In this document: positions 1 to 11,955 of the stretch, piece by piece
Layout of the letters: every line of letters begins with the position of its first letter
Numbering within the stretch: position 1 is the first letter of the stretch
DNA from: Mesostigma viride
Taxonomy: Eukaryota; Streptophyta; Mesostigmatophyceae; Mesostigmatales; Mesostigmataceae
Length of the DNA stretch: 64,000 nucleotides
Assembly: GCA_009746045.1 (NCBI GenBank)
Contig: RPFO01000165.1
Span: 1,408,046-1,472,045, forward strand
Direction of reading: 5' to 3'
Notes under the pieces: model-generated
Told to the model about the DNA's origin: nothing
The model's input: the letters and a program-made list of their open reading frames with translations, nothing else
The model's database searches: none
Translations under genes and position numbers: made by a program

Positions 1-1310
1 TTTTACTGATGATTTTGTGCGCTACCGTGAGGAGACGGATTGGGCGGTAGTTTTTCCATAGGGTCTTGTCTCCCTTTTTGTACAGTACAGTGTAAGATAA
101 GCGCAGATTCAGCCCAGCTACCGCTCACCCTACCGTGCTGCCAAATTTCGATAATACATTCGTAAAAGTCTATGTGTAGAAGGGACCAGAATGTTTTCCA
201 GAATTCAATAGGCAGACCGTCAACCCCGGGGGCGCTACCGGTTTTGATGTGTTCCATAGCAGTGGTGGCCTCTGCCATGGAAGGGATTTGATCGAGATCC
301 TGCTGTTGAGCTGGTGTAAGACGACGGGGGATTGCGTGTAGGATTTTTTGCATGGCCGGTAGAGGAGTCAGGATGGGGTTCGTTTTGAAAGAGAGCTGAG
401 TAGTAGCGGTGACCGCTTTGTAGTATGGAGGTGATGTCCCGGTGGCTACCATGTTCGTCCTGGATTTCCGTGATAGATGAGTGAGCTTTAGGGGTAGGGA
501 TCAGAGCAAAAAACTCTTTGGTCATTCTTTCGCCTACCTGGTGCCACCACAGATTTTCTGAGTCCAGTGCTAGGGTGTGACGCTCGAAACGAAGTTTGTC
601 TAGTTCGGTCTGGGCTCTTTGGAGTTTTGTTAGTTCCGAGTGATACAGGGTAGGCTTCGCTTGGAGTTTATTCACTATACGTTGGTAGTACCGATAGTCC
701 TGTCCTTTCTGGCGGCGGATATTTTGTGAATACAGTTGGGAAAATTCTAGAATGTTTGCTAGGCCCTCCTGCATCCAACTGCAGCAGTCGGTGTAGCTAC
801 CCTTACTTGCTCTCCACGACTGCCAGCGTGTCATGATCTCAAGGTAGTACTTATCGTCCGCGAGTAGGTGTTTGTTTAAACGGGGAATGCCAGGGCCCCG
901 GGCGGAGTTGGTGTGATGGGCCAGGGTAACGATGAGTGGGTAGTGATCAGAAAAATTAACAGAACGGTCGACCGATGCGTAGCAAACCAGGTCCGCCCAC
1001 GTGGGAGTGATGTAGATTTTATCAAGACACGAGTAGTGCGTACATTTAATCGTGTGGCCAGCCAAGTGGGCCCGTGGTCGCGTGAGCGGATGACATTCTG
1101 TAAGTTCAGGTCCAGGATTTGTCTACTGAAGGCCGCTGTGCGCATAGGGGGGTGTTCATCCAGATCTATATTGAAATCACCCATCAGCACAATTTCGAAC
1201 CCCTGTGAGATAAGGTCAGCGGCCATTTTGAAAAGGGAAGGGTAGAAGGAGGCTTGATCCGCTGGCTCGGTTGGGGCATATACGCTGATAATGTATCCCT
1301 TATTAAAACT
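1..1310 (-). pseudogene. L1-type LINE ORF2 fragment: AP endonuclease and start of reverse transcriptase
   Basis: Read on the minus strand from about 1310 downwards, this is the middle of a non-LTR retrotransposon polyprotein that nicks target DNA and reverse-transcribes the element RNA in place. The endonuclease shows VYAPTEPA, the GDFNI metal-binding motif (about 1170-1185) and the SDHYPL motif (about 937-953). A long linker follows, then the first RT block with GSAPGVDGLPIEFW near 200-245, and the frame leaves the window at position 1. The frame changes near 1070 and again near 430, so the copy is broken or the assembly has indels. The N-terminal part of the endonuclease is missing because the sequence runs into a minisatellite at about 1310. 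The L1 clade is inferred from the GVDGLPIEFW style of RT block. Confidence 0.8.
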
Positions 1311-1311
1311 A

Positions 1312-1704
1312 ATAATATCTTTCTCACCCCGTGAGACAACGACGGGATGAGAACTAATCTTTTTCTCACCCCGTGAGACAACGACGGGAGGGGAACTAAT
1401 ATCTTGCTCACGCCGCACGTGAGACAACGACGGGATGGGAACTAATCTTTTTCTCACTCCCGTGAGACAACAACGGGATGGGAACTAATATCTTTCTCAC
1501 GCCGTTAGACAACGACGGGATGGGAACTAATATCTTTCTCATGCCGTGAGACAACGACGGGATGGGAACTAATATTTATCTCACCCCGTGAGACAACGAC
1601 GGGATGGGAACTAATATCTTTTTCACCCCCGTGAGACAACGACGGGATGGGAACTAATATCTTTCTCACCCCCGTGAGACAACGACGGGATGGGAACTAA
1701 TATC
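1312..1704. repeat. Minisatellite, about nine units of ~42 bp
   Basis: About nine head-to-tail units each contain a CTAATATCTTTCTCAC segment, a CCCGTGAGACAAC segment and a GACGGGATGGGAA segment. Units vary by a few bases and the spacing varies from about 41 to 46 bp. There is no unique spacer between units. The array abuts the truncated endonuclease of the LINE, whose minus-strand reading frame runs into it. Confidence 0.9.
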
Positions 1705-2010
1705 AAGGAGACAACCAGCGCAGGCCAGAAATCGGGAGAATCCGGACCATGGTAGCTCGAGCCTGCCGTTATCTTGTCCGCGTGTTCGAGTCGTTCAGGA
1801 TGATGAAGATGAATGGTGATGGAAATGTGTATCCTTGTGCATTGGAATTATGGCTGGCTTACGTGTAGAGCGACTAGATGACCTAGACGGTGGGGCCGGA
1901 AACAGCATGCTTGATCAGGGCGTGTGTTTCGAGCCTAACTGGCCGGGAGTGTCTAGTGGTGAGCACCATTGCTGCGATCGCTCTCCCACCATTTACGTGG
2001 AAAGACCCCT
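1705..2010. other. Unique 0.3-kb segment inside the minisatellite
   Basis: Non-repetitive sequence separates the main minisatellite from two further units at 2011-2092. No gene was recognised. It looks like an insertion into the array or DNA between two expansions. Confidence 0.5.
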
Positions 2011-2092
2011 GGGAACTAATATCTTTCTCAACCCCGTGAGTCAACGACGGGATGGGAACTACTATCTTTCTCAACCTCGTGGGAACTAACGA
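2011..2092. repeat. Two further degenerate minisatellite units
   Basis: GGGAACTAATATCTTTCTCA is followed by CCCCGTGAGTCAACGACGGG and then a shortened unit. The motif is the same as at 1312-1704, with extra substitutions. Confidence 0.8.
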
Positions 2093-3140
2093 GCCATTTG
2101 CAACACGTTGCCCTTCGGCTCACACATCAATCCGACGCGCCAAGTGTCCACGGAAATTCCCGGGCGAAATTTACTGATCATCATTGCATTCCGCGCGCGA
2201 GGTAAATGTTGAGTGCGAAGTGCATTGCGAAGCTACGGTAGCGTGAAATTTTATTGTGCACGAATTACGAAGTTATTGCGTACCGGAATTCGCTTGTTCG
2301 ATCGGCATTGACGTAAGGAAAATTATTCTGCCAAAAAAAAATTGGGAAACAATTTTGGGGGGGGAAGGGTGCGAGGGCAAACACGCAACGCAGCAGTGGC
2401 GGTTTCGCATGCCGCACGCAGCTACTCGTGCGTGTTCAAGGTACAAGCTACTACAGATTAGACGCTTGTAATGTATCCCCACAATTTCTAACTAACAATT
2501 AAGAACTGTAATTGCAAAGAAACCCAGAGTAGGAATACCCTTCATTTTGCGTTTGCACGTAGTTTTCGAAAAGAGTCAGATTTATAGGAGCGCCGACACG
2601 GGCAACAATGCATGTCTTGGATTTAATCGCTTTTACGTCATTTCTTGCAGCTTTGTGACTTCTCTTGGGCGAAGCAACATTGTCCGGCGCATAAGATGCG
2701 GGCGTGGCTCGCTGCCGACATCTTTGGTGCGCTCGGGGTGCGGGAATTAAAACCAACAGCTACTGGTTTATAACGTCGTAACCCGCTATTTTATAGTCAT
2801 TAACCGGAGTATTATAGTGGTTTACGCGTCCGGCGACGGTCGAAAAGAAATCCTTAATACCATGACGCCATGGCCTGGGGAGGCATTCCGAGAAGGACTA
2901 GGGCGGGCGGGCAAAATTACACGAGACAGTGCCCGCACGTCCCCGCGGGCGCAAGACAAAACGCACCGTTTCTCCCCTGGGTCCATCGCTGCCATCGCCG
3001 GGCGGCGCGTTGAGGAACCGGCTCACTATTTTTGGTGCCTGTTTCATAAATATATATTGACCCCGTGACTTTCCCACCGGAGGCATGTTTATGCATAAGT
3101 GGGTGCACGCATGAATGAACGGATGTATGAATGATGGCGA
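2093..3140. other. Intergenic, no gene recognised
   Basis: Both strands hold only short open frames with no recognisable motif. There is a homopolymer A run near 2333 and a G run near 2357. Nothing else can be supported. Confidence 0.5.
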
Positions 3141-3700
3141 GAGGGAGGGCGGGAGGGAGGGAGGAGGGAGGGAGGGAGGGAGGGCGGGAGGGAGGGAAGG
3201 AGGGAGGGAGGGAGGGAGGGAGGGAGGGAGGAGGGAGGGAGGGAGGAGGGAGGGAGGGAGGGAGGGAGGGGGGAGGGAGGGAGGGAGGGAGGGAGGGAGG
3301 GAGGGAGGGAGGGAGGGAGGGAGGGAGGGAGGGAGGGAGGGAGGAGGGAGGGAGGGAGGGAGGGAGGGAGGGAGGGAGGGAGGGAGGGAGGGGAGGAGGG
3401 AGGGAGGGAGGGAGGAGGGAGGGAGGGAGGGAGGGAGGGAGGGAGGGAGGGAGGGAGGAGGGAGGGAGGGAGGGAGGAGGGAGGGAGGAGGGAGGGAGGG
3501 AGGGAGGGAGGGAGGGAGGGAGGGAGGAGGGAGGGAGGAGGGAGGAGGGAGGGAGGGAGGGAGGGAGGGAGGGAGGGAGGGAGGGAGGAGGAGGGAGGGA
3601 GGGAGGGAGGGAGGGAGGGAGGAGGGAGGGAGGGAGGGAGGAGGAGGGAGGGAGGGAGGGAGGAGGGAGGAGGGAGGAGGGAGGGAGGGAGGGAGGGAGG
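3141..3700. repeat. (GGGA)n microsatellite with GGA interruptions
   Basis: About 560 bp of almost pure purine on the plus strand, mainly GGGA units with occasional GGA. Such tracts can form G-quadruplex or triplex DNA. The long Arg/Glu/Gly and Pro/Ser/Leu frames across it on both strands are artefacts of the four-base period. Confidence 0.97.
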
Positions 3701-3708
3701 GCATGACT

Positions 3709-3982
<274 letters not shown>

Positions 3983-6900
3983 ATCCAATTGCTGCTTTAG
4001 TTCCATTGGAGTGAGGGGCTGCCAGAGAAACATGTTTATTACAAATGCGTGTTAGGCACACGTCCAAGCCATTAGCTAACCTAAGAATCTGCAGTTTCTA
4101 AGCTAACTAGGCCACACAACAGGGGCCGAAACATCATAACCAGTCATAAGGACCTGGGCCAGTCAAGAGGACCTGGGCTTTGTAACATCCTCATGGCAGC
4201 AAGGGTGGGTGGGTGGGAGCTGCAAAGAGGGGTGGTTGTTGCCCCGCCACAACCCTAAGTATCCACCGTCTACCTAGTCGTAGGTGGGGTGGCGGACGCC
4301 AGCCCACTGACCAACAGGCCAGTGGCGCCGCGCCGCCCCCGGTCCACAGGACTGCCCCCGGTCCACAAAACAAATTGGACCCGGTCCACAGTCCCGTCCC
4401 CGGTACCCCCCCCCCACATCACCGTACCCCCCCCCCTAGTACTGGCTACCAAGTCAGACCTGTCTACTGCGGCCTCCCCTCCCCCTTTGAGACTTCCGCA
4501 GGTCATAGATAGAACGAGCGTGAGCTCACAAAATCCAATTGCTGCTTTAGTTCCATTGGAGTGAGGGGCTGCCAGAGAAACATGTTTATTACAAATGCGT
4601 GTTAGGCACACGTCTAAGCCATTAGCTAACCTAAGAATCTGCAGTTTCTAAGCTAACTAGGCCACACAACAGGGGCCGAAACATCATAACCAGTCATAAG
4701 GACCTGGGCCAGTCAAGAGGACCTGGGCTTTGTAACATCCCGTACCCACTACCTGGCCACTTGGCCGCAAGCTGTCGTATGGCCCAGACTTCTCGTCGCC
4801 CCCCTTGTCCCCTGCCGCTACCAGTGCTTCCATTAAACCAGGCGGCAATACAAGGGGGAAGCCAAAAGTATCCCCGTAGGGACCCCCCACTACGGGGGGG
4901 TTCTCACCCATGTGGGCACTGCCCTCGGCAGCCACCCCTGAAGGTTCGGCAATTCTTTGTACACCTTTCTTCACAGGCATAGCACCCCCGGCACCCCAAT
5001 GACGCAGCTGCGTCTGGGATCCGCTATCGCCCCGCCCTAACATCCTTCCCCTTCCCCGCTGTGCACCGTCAGTCCCAACAACTCGTCCCCGCTTAAATTA
5101 CGCGGCAACGACCCCGCCATTCCGCCCTGGCCGCCGGCCGCTGTCGCCTCACTTGATACGAGGAAATGTTAGGCTGTTTAGGATGCTGCCCCCCCTGGCG
5201 CTGGGGCTGCAGCCACCCCGCTCCTGTGCTGGCCTGGGGGCTCGATTCCCCCTTCTTCCCATGCTCGTATAGCGCGCTCATGCACTATTCTTGACGATAT
5301 TCATTAGCCAGGCCCAGCGCATTCGATACACAACGAACTTGCCTGCGGCGTATTCCCCCTCCGCCTGTAGCTGTTGCCACCCAAGCACCACGACTGCCCC
5401 GCTTTAGTTGTCCGATCAAGAGTCACTCCCGCGTCTATCCAGACCCCTCCCGCGAGCTCGGGGTGGCGAGTACAACGGGCGAGCAAAAATAAAAACAATC
5501 TGGCACTGGCAGCTACCGCCTGCACTTCGAACGGCAAGTTCTTGGGGTGCTGCCGACCCCCGTCGCGCAGCCGTCATAACCTTAAATAAACCAGGCCCCC
5601 GAATAATAATTCGGAGGCCGGTAGCTGTGATTTACATTCGGCACCGCCATAGCAGTGCACACACGCCGTCAGTGGGCCGTCGACACAGCTGCAAAGAGGG
5701 TGGTTGTTGCCCCGCCACAACCCTAAGTATCCACCGTCTACCTAGTCGTAGGTGGGGTGGCGGACGCCAGCCCACTGACCAACAGGCCAGTGGCGCCGCG
5801 CCGCCCCCGGTCCACAGGACTGCCCCCGGTCCACAAAACAAATTGGACCCGGTCCACAGTCCCGTCCCCGGTACCCCCCCCCCACATCACCGTACCCCCC
5901 CCCTAGTACTGGCTACCAAGTCAGACCTGTCTACTGCGGCCTCCCCTCCCCCTTTGAGACTTCCGCAGGTCATAGATAGAACGAGCGTGAGCTCACAAAA
6001 TCCAATTGCTGCTTTAGTTCCATTGGAGTGAGGGGCTGCCAGAGAAACATGTTTATTACAAATGCGTGTTAGGCACACGTCTAAGCCATTAGCTAACCTA
6101 AGAATCTGCAGTTTCTAAGCTAACTAGGCCACACAACAGGGGCCGAAACATCATAACCAGTCATAAGGACCTGGGCCAGTCAAGAGGACCTGGGCTTTGT
6201 AACATCCCGTACCCACTACCTGGCCACTTGGCCGCAAGCTGTCGTATGGCCCAGACTTCTCGTCGCCCCCCTTGTCCCCTGCCGCTACCAGTGCTTCCAT
6301 TAAACCAGGCGGCAATACAAGGGGGAAGCCAAAAGTATCCCCGTAGGGACCCCCCACTACGGGGGGGTTCTCACCCATGTGGGCACTGCCCTCGGCAGCC
6401 ACCCCTGAAGGTTCGGCAATTCTTTGTACACCTTTCTTCACAGGCATAGCACCCCCGGCACCCCAATGACGCAGCTGCGTCTGGGATCCGCTATCGCCCC
6501 GCCCTAACATCCTTCCCCTTCCCCGCTGTGCACCGTCAGTCCCAACAACTCGTCCCCGCTTAAATTACGCGGCAACGACCCCGCCATTCCGCCCTGGCCG
6601 CCGGCCGCTGTCGCCTCACTTGATACGAGGAAATGTTAGGCTGTTTAGGATGCTGCCCCCCCTGGCGCTGGGGCTGCAGCCACCCCGCTCCTGTGCTGGC
6701 CTGGGGGCTCGATTCCCCCTTCTTCCCATGCTCGTATAGCGCGCTCATGCACTATTCTTGACGATATTCATTAGCCAGGCCCAGCGCATTCGATACACAA
6801 CGAACTTGCCTGCGGCGTATTCCCCCTCCGCCTGTAGCTGTTGCCACCCAAGCACCACGACTGCCCCGCTTTAGTTGTCCGATCAAGAGTCACTCCCGCG

Positions 6901-7473
6901 TCTATCCAGACCCCTCCCGCGAGCTCGGGGTGGCGAGTACAACGGGCGAGCAAAAATAAAAACAATCTGGCACTGGCAGCTACCGCCTGCACTTCGAACG
7001 GCAAGTTCTTGGGGTGCTGCCGACCCCCGTCGCGCAGCCGTCATAACCTTAAATAAACCAGGCCCCCGAATAATAATTCGGAGGCCGGTAGCTGTGATTT
7101 ACATTCGGCACCGCCATAGCAGTGCACACACGCCGTCAGTGGGCCGTCGACACAGCTGCAAAGAGGGGTGGTTGTTGCCCCGCCACAACCCTAAGTATCC
7201 ACCGTCTACCTAGTCGTAGGTGGGCCGGTGGCGGACGCCAGCCCACTGACCAACAGGCCAGTGGCGCCGCGCCGCCCCCGGTCCACAGGACTGCCCCCGG
7301 TCCACAAAACAAATTGGACCCGGTCCACAGTCCCGTCCCCGGTACCCCCCCCCCCACATCACCGTACCCCCCCCCTATAGTACTGGCTACCAAGTCAGAC
7401 CTGTCTACTGCGGCCTCCCCTCCCCCTTTGAGACTTCCGCAGGTCATAGATAGAACGAGCGTGAGCTCACAAA
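3983..7473. repeat. Tandem repeat of 1,467-bp unit inside a GTGC microsatellite
   Basis: Units begin ATCCAATTGCTGC and end GAGCTCACAAA. Copy 1 is 3983-4532 and lacks about 0.9 kb of its middle. Copy 2 is 4533-5999 (1,467 bp). Copy 3 is 6000-7473 (1,474 bp). Copies 2 and 3 are almost identical over their full length, pointing to a recent duplication. The array is bounded on both sides by (GTGC)n, so it looks inserted into, or expanded within, that microsatellite. Short ORFs repeat exactly 1,467 bp apart and none has a recognisable domain. No terminal inverted repeats or RNA gene were seen. Confidence 0.9.
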
Positions 7474-7631
<158 letters not shown>

Positions 7632-7645
7632 GTGTTTGCGTGTTT

Positions 7646-7684
7646 ATATGGTTGGTTGGTTGGTTGGTTGGCTGGTTGGTTGGT

Positions 7685-7719
<35 letters not shown>

Positions 7720-8114
7720 TTGGTTGGTTGGTTGGTTGGTTGGTTGGTTGGTTGGTTGGTTGGTTGGTTGGTTGGTTGGTTGGTTGGTTGGTTGGTTGGT
7801 TGGTTGGTTGGTTGGTTGGTTGGTTGGTTGGTGGGTGGGTGGGTGGGTGGGTGGGTGGGTGGGTGGTTGGTTGGTTGGTTGGTTGGTTGGTTGGTTGGGT
7901 GGGTGGGTGGGTGGGTGGGTGGGTGGGTGGGTGGGTGGGTGGGTGGGTGGGTACGTGGGTGGGTGGGTGGGTGGGTGGGTGGGTGGGTGGGTGGGTGGGT
8001 GGGTGGGTGGGTGGGTGGGTGGGTGGGTGGGTGGGTGGGTGGGTGGGTGGGTGGGTGGGTGTGTGTGGGGGGGGGGGGGGGGGGGTTGGTTGGTTGGTTG
8101 GTTGGTTGGTTGGT

Positions 8115-8161
<47 letters not shown>

Positions 8162-8453
8162 TTGGTTGGTTGGTTGGTTGGTTGGTTGGTTGGTTGGTTG
8201 GTTGGTTGGTTGGGTGGGTGGGTGGGTGGGTGGGTGGGTGGGTGGGTGGGTGGGTGGGTGGGTGGTTGGTTGGTTGGTTGGTTGGTTGGTTGGTTGGTTG
8301 GGTGGGTGGGTGGGTGGGTGGGTGGGTGGGTGGGTGGGTGGGTGGGTGGGTGGGTGGGTGGGTGGGTGGGTGGGTGGGTGGGTGGGTGGGTGGGTGGGTG
8401 GGTGGGTGGGTGGGTGGGTGGGTGGGTGGGTGGGTGGGTACGTGGGTGGGTGG
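7646..8453. repeat. Mosaic (TTGG)n/(GGCT)n/(GGGT)n microsatellite
   Basis: About 800 bp of tetranucleotide DNA in which TTGG, GGCT and GGGT runs follow one another as blocks, with a homopolymer G run near 8068-8085. The GGGT runs are strong G-quadruplex candidates. Trp/Gly/Val-rich frames across it are artefacts. Confidence 0.95.
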
Positions 8454-8659
8454 AGTTAGGTTAAATAGTGCCGGAACCTTTTGCCTACTGAGGCAAATCG
8501 GGCCGGAACACTATTTTGCCCGGAATAACCACTTCCGAGCACCCAAGTTAATTCGGCCGAATTAACTTGGGTGCTCGGAAGTGGTTATTCCGGGCAAAAT
8601 AGTGTGACGGACCGATTTGCCTCAGTGGGCAAAAGGTTCCGGCACTATTTAACCTAACT
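8454..8659. repeat. 206-bp near-perfect palindrome, copy P1
   Basis: Arms run from AGTTAGGTTAAATAGTG to its complement and meet at TTCGGCCGAA (centre 8556/8557). The arms differ only in a short block near AATCGGGCCGGAAC on the left and its counterpart on the right. It is identical in length and centre to P2 and P3. It is a fold-back element and has no coding capacity. Confidence 0.93.
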
Positions 8660-8785
8660 AAAACCTGGCCTCGTGGAGGGGGGACGAAGAGCCCGAGACA
8701 TCCGCCTAGGCCGCTGAGCACGCACCACTAAATGCGCCGGAGCTGTCCGGATTCGAACCCCTGACCTCCAAGTTGCACGGGTTTT
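8660..8785 (-). repeat. 126-bp spacer with tRNA T-arm-like B-box (minus strand)
   Basis: Lies between palindromes P1 and P2. On the minus strand it contains GGTTCGAATCC, a perfect match to the RNA polymerase III B-box of tRNA T arms. No matching D arm or A-box and no closed cloverleaf were found, so it is not called a tRNA. Its inverted copy is 8992-9123. Confidence 0.6.
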
Positions 8786-8991
8786 AGTTAGGTTAAATAG
8801 TGCCGGAACCTTTTGCCCACTGAGGCAAATCGGTCCGTCACACTATTTTGCCCGGAATAACCACTTCCGAGCACCCAAGTTAATTCGGCCGAATTAACTT
8901 GGGTGCTCGGAAGTGGTTATTCCGGGCAAAATAGTGTTCCGGCCCGATTTGCCTCAGGCGGCAAAAGGTTCCGGCACTATTTAACCTAACT
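8786..8991. repeat. 206-bp near-perfect palindrome, copy P2
   Basis: Same arms and centre as P1. Its left arm carries the variant found in the right arm of P1, and its right arm carries the variant shared with P3. Confidence 0.93.
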
Positions 8992-9123
8992 AAAACCTGT
9001 GCAACTTGGAGGTCAGGGGTTCGAATCCTCACTGAGGCAGCTCCGGCGCATTTAGTGGTGCGTGCTCAGCGGCCTAGGCGGATGTCTCGGGCTCTTCGTC
9101 CCCCCTCCACGAGGCCAGGTTTT
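8992..9123 (+). repeat. Inverted copy of the B-box spacer
   Basis: Reverse complement of 8660-8785, with one small change beside the T-arm-like motif (132 bp instead of 126). Here GGTTCGAATCC reads on the plus strand. Confidence 0.7.
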
Positions 9124-9329
9124 AGTTAGGTTAAATAGTGCCGGAACCTTTTGCCGCCTGAGGCAAATCGGGCCGGAACACTATTTTGCCCGGAATAACC
9201 ACTTCCGAGCACCCAAGTTAATTCGGCCGAATTAACTTGGGTGCTCGGAAGTGGTTATTCCGGGCAAAATAGTGTTCCGGCCCGATTTGCCTCAGGCGGC
9301 AAAAGGTTCCGGCACTATTTAACCTAACT
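9124..9329. repeat. 206-bp perfect or near-perfect palindrome, copy P3
   Basis: Third copy; both arms carry the same variant (CCGCCTGAGG). It is followed directly by GGGT microsatellite, as P1 is preceded by it. Confidence 0.93.
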
Positions 9330-9427
9330 GGTGGGTGGGTCGGTGGGTGGGTGGGTAGGTGGGTGGGTGGGTGGGTGGGTGGGTGGGTGGGTGGGTGGGT
9401 GGGTGGGTGTGGGTGGGTGGGTGGGTG
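9330..9427. repeat. (GGGT)n microsatellite, right-hand block
   Basis: Continuation of the GGGT tract seen left of the palindromes, with a few variant units. The palindrome cluster therefore sits inside a GGGT tract. Confidence 0.9.
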
Positions 9428-10061
9428 AAAAAAAATGATTGATGGAGAATTTGCATGGCTTCTTGTACAAGTTATATCAGTATGTGTAATTCACGAGCAA
9501 GTACATTTCGATTGAGGAGGCTGTGGTAACTGGCGGAGGTTTCTTTGCAGCATATGGGGCTGTTCCAGATTCAAGAGCTACGTTTGTTGCCACTCGAGCA
9601 TTGCAGGACTTGCACCATCCTCCTGTTGGGCGGCAGCATACAAGCTATGGCTAACACTAAGTTTGTGACCTGTTGACGATGATTCCATCTGAGGTACAAA
9701 TGCAGCGAGAGAGAAACCGCAGCAGTGGTGCTCACAACTGAAACTCCTGGCCCTGTCCCCGTTGGTACGCCTCACTCTGTCTGAAAAGTACACTGCCATC
9801 CATGCCCATGTCATCCACCTCATCTCCATCGTCCGAAATTGAGTCGGTGATGTGACTAAAAGACAGGCAAGCTTCCTGAATTGTATCTTGTCCGAATTCG
9901 CGCAATTTCATACGTCATATGCTGCTGGTCGGTCGTCGCAAAAACATGGTTATTATTCAAAGCAGAAGCAGGAGGGTCGAAGGAAAATGCATCGATCGTG
10001 CTTGTCCTCACGGAGGTAAGCCAGTCAGTTATATTTCCCACGCCGGTTACCACTTACCAGA
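9428..10061. other. Intergenic, no gene recognised
   Basis: Only short ORFs without motifs on either strand. No promoter or RNA gene could be supported. Confidence 0.5.
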
Positions 10062-10063
10062 TA

Positions 10064-10926
10064 CAGTCATTCCCGTGTTAAGTTGCGATCGCCCCCTAAA
10101 ACTTGGCGCCGCAACTTAACGCGGGAACGCAACTTAACGGTAGAATTAGGCTAGCAGCCCACCACCTCCTCCTCTGACGGACATCTATACGGCATTTGAC
10201 AGCTCTCGTCAAGCCCGATCAAGCTGCAGCGTCAAAGCCGGCCAAAGTCCATTTTCCAGGCCAGATATTTTGTACAAAGGCGGGCTGCACTGAAACACGC
10301 CGTGGGCAGCCACGCAGTGCCTGCGTTTTATACCACAAATGTTCGCAATAATGTGTGTTTTTACCCTCTGACTTCGGCTCTCTTTATGGCGGGTTACTTA
10401 ATTGCCAGCCGGCTTCACGTTTGAATGTGACAACTAAACATGGGAACAGTCGTGAGGGAAGCTTCATTTACTGTCAAAGACCTGCATGTGAACAATAATA
10501 ACGCAACCTTGTCTTTGCCCTTCTGTGGAGCATTCGGCATGATGGTGGTAATTTCCATCAAGATGTCTCAATTACAGACCCTGCATGGTCGTGGATTCTT
10601 ATGTACCGCAGCCCGCAGGCTGCAAAACTGAATTTGTAAGGTTGCATTCACGCTTTTCACCCAAGCCAGCAGGCGGGGAAATTTGCGCGCCAGTGGGGCT
10701 TGCGTATTTTGCCGCCTAAAATCACGTAGCGGGTCCGGGCTTAACAAAAAATGGCCTCCTGCGCGGCCAAAAATGGCCTGACACCTACAAATTGAGTCAT
10801 TACCGCGTTAAGTTGCGATGGCCTCCATGCTTAAGTTGCGGTCGCCCCCCAAACTTCGGCGCCGCAACTTAACGCGGGAACGCAACCCCTAAACTTAAGA
10901 AACGCAACTTTACGCGGGAATGACTG
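10064..10926. mobile_element. Pogo/Tc1-mariner-like MITE, 863 bp, TA target duplication
   Basis: Terminal inverted repeats start CAGTCATTCCCG and end CGGGAATGACTG, flanked on both sides by TA (10062-10063 and 10927-10928). Just inside each end lie further inverted copies of TTAAGTTGCG-type sequence (10077-10137 and about 10800-10915). CAGT termini with a CCCG core and TA duplications are typical of pogo-type Tc1/mariner elements. The 63-codon ORF at 10440-10631 has no transposase motif, so this copy is non-autonomous. Confidence 0.75.
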
Positions 10927-10928
10927 TA

Positions 10929-11955
10929 GAGGAAGCAATACACCCCTCGCATTAATTAAGTAATTAATTAGACTCGTGCTCCCGTTGGGGAGTCACGGAG
11001 CATTAACCCCGATGGATGGATGGATGGATGGGTGCAAACAGTCCTACCGGTCTAATCTATCTACATTGGCTACATACTACATCTATCTAACAGCATTCTA
11101 ACTACAAACCACCCCCTCGCATTGCACTAGTAGTTTGTTATTAGGGGTCAATTTTTGCCGTATTTGCATTATGAATAACCCTGGATTGTTTGTTGGGAGC
11201 CAGTTAGAGTCCCGGGTTCTATATTATTTAATCAAAACCTTTTTAATTTGTTTGTTTGTTTGTCCTGCAGCCGGTCAAGGCACATGGGTACTTATTTAAT
11301 TAACACGTCGTACGTAACCCTAACTATTTTTAGGACTGAGTTGAACTCAGTCCTAATTTTAGGACTGAGTTTTTGGGTTTCGTAGAAAATTCGCCCCGGT
11401 CAGAGTGTTGGACAAAAAAATTCTCTCAAAATTTATTCAAACAGGCGGAAAAAATGGTTTCGACTTAGGACTTTTTTTTTTTTGCAAAACTTAGCCCTAA
11501 CCGGGAGAAGACAAGTGTACAACACGGAAACTCGTCTGTGGGGGGACGTGCTACTGATATAAGTCGTACACAGCGTATGACATCAGTGATGAAACGCCAA
11601 ATCATAGGGAAAGGCTATCAACAGGAAGTTATGAACACTCAGGATTGGACGAAAAAATGAAACGCCAAGTCATGGACAGAACCGGTAGAGGGAAAAAGAT
11701 TTGCATGAAAGGCAATCAGATTCGAAACGGACGATTGGAGGAAAAAATTATCATGGAATCGAAATGGAGACGCACGATTGGATACAAAAACGGAACAAAA
11801 CATTCAGAAAGGACATTCTGGAAAGGACATGACAGCGCATACTACTGGACAGCGTCCCACGAAAAAACGAAACGTGGAGGGAAGAAGAATATCCGATATT
11901 CAGAGGCATTTGATTCCAAATGGACACGCACGATTGGAAGGAAGAATAAAATTAG
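10929..11955. other. Non-coding stretch with short repeats
   Basis: Contains a short GGAT run near 11011-11031, a perfect 25-bp palindrome (TAGGACTGAGTT arms, 11331-11355) and AGCCCTAACCGGGAGAAGA at 11493-11511. The last motif recurs almost identically at 13547 beyond the zinc-finger ORF. The open frame from 11645 to 12091 has no recognisable domain and is not called. Confidence 0.5.

Noticed and set aside
1312-1704. CRISPR-like array of ~42-bp repeats
   Set aside because: Units are contiguous, with no unique spacers, in a eukaryotic repeat landscape; it is a minisatellite.
8957-9045. tRNA gene with TGCCTCA/TGAGGCA acceptor stem
   Set aside because: The T-arm motif is good, but the 5' half falls in a palindrome arm with no A-box, D arm or anticodon arm.
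8454-9427. Telomere or subtelomere from GGGT tracts
   Set aside because: Repeats are tetranucleotide, internal and mixed with other four-base motifs; no TTTAGGG or TTTTAGGG arrays were seen.
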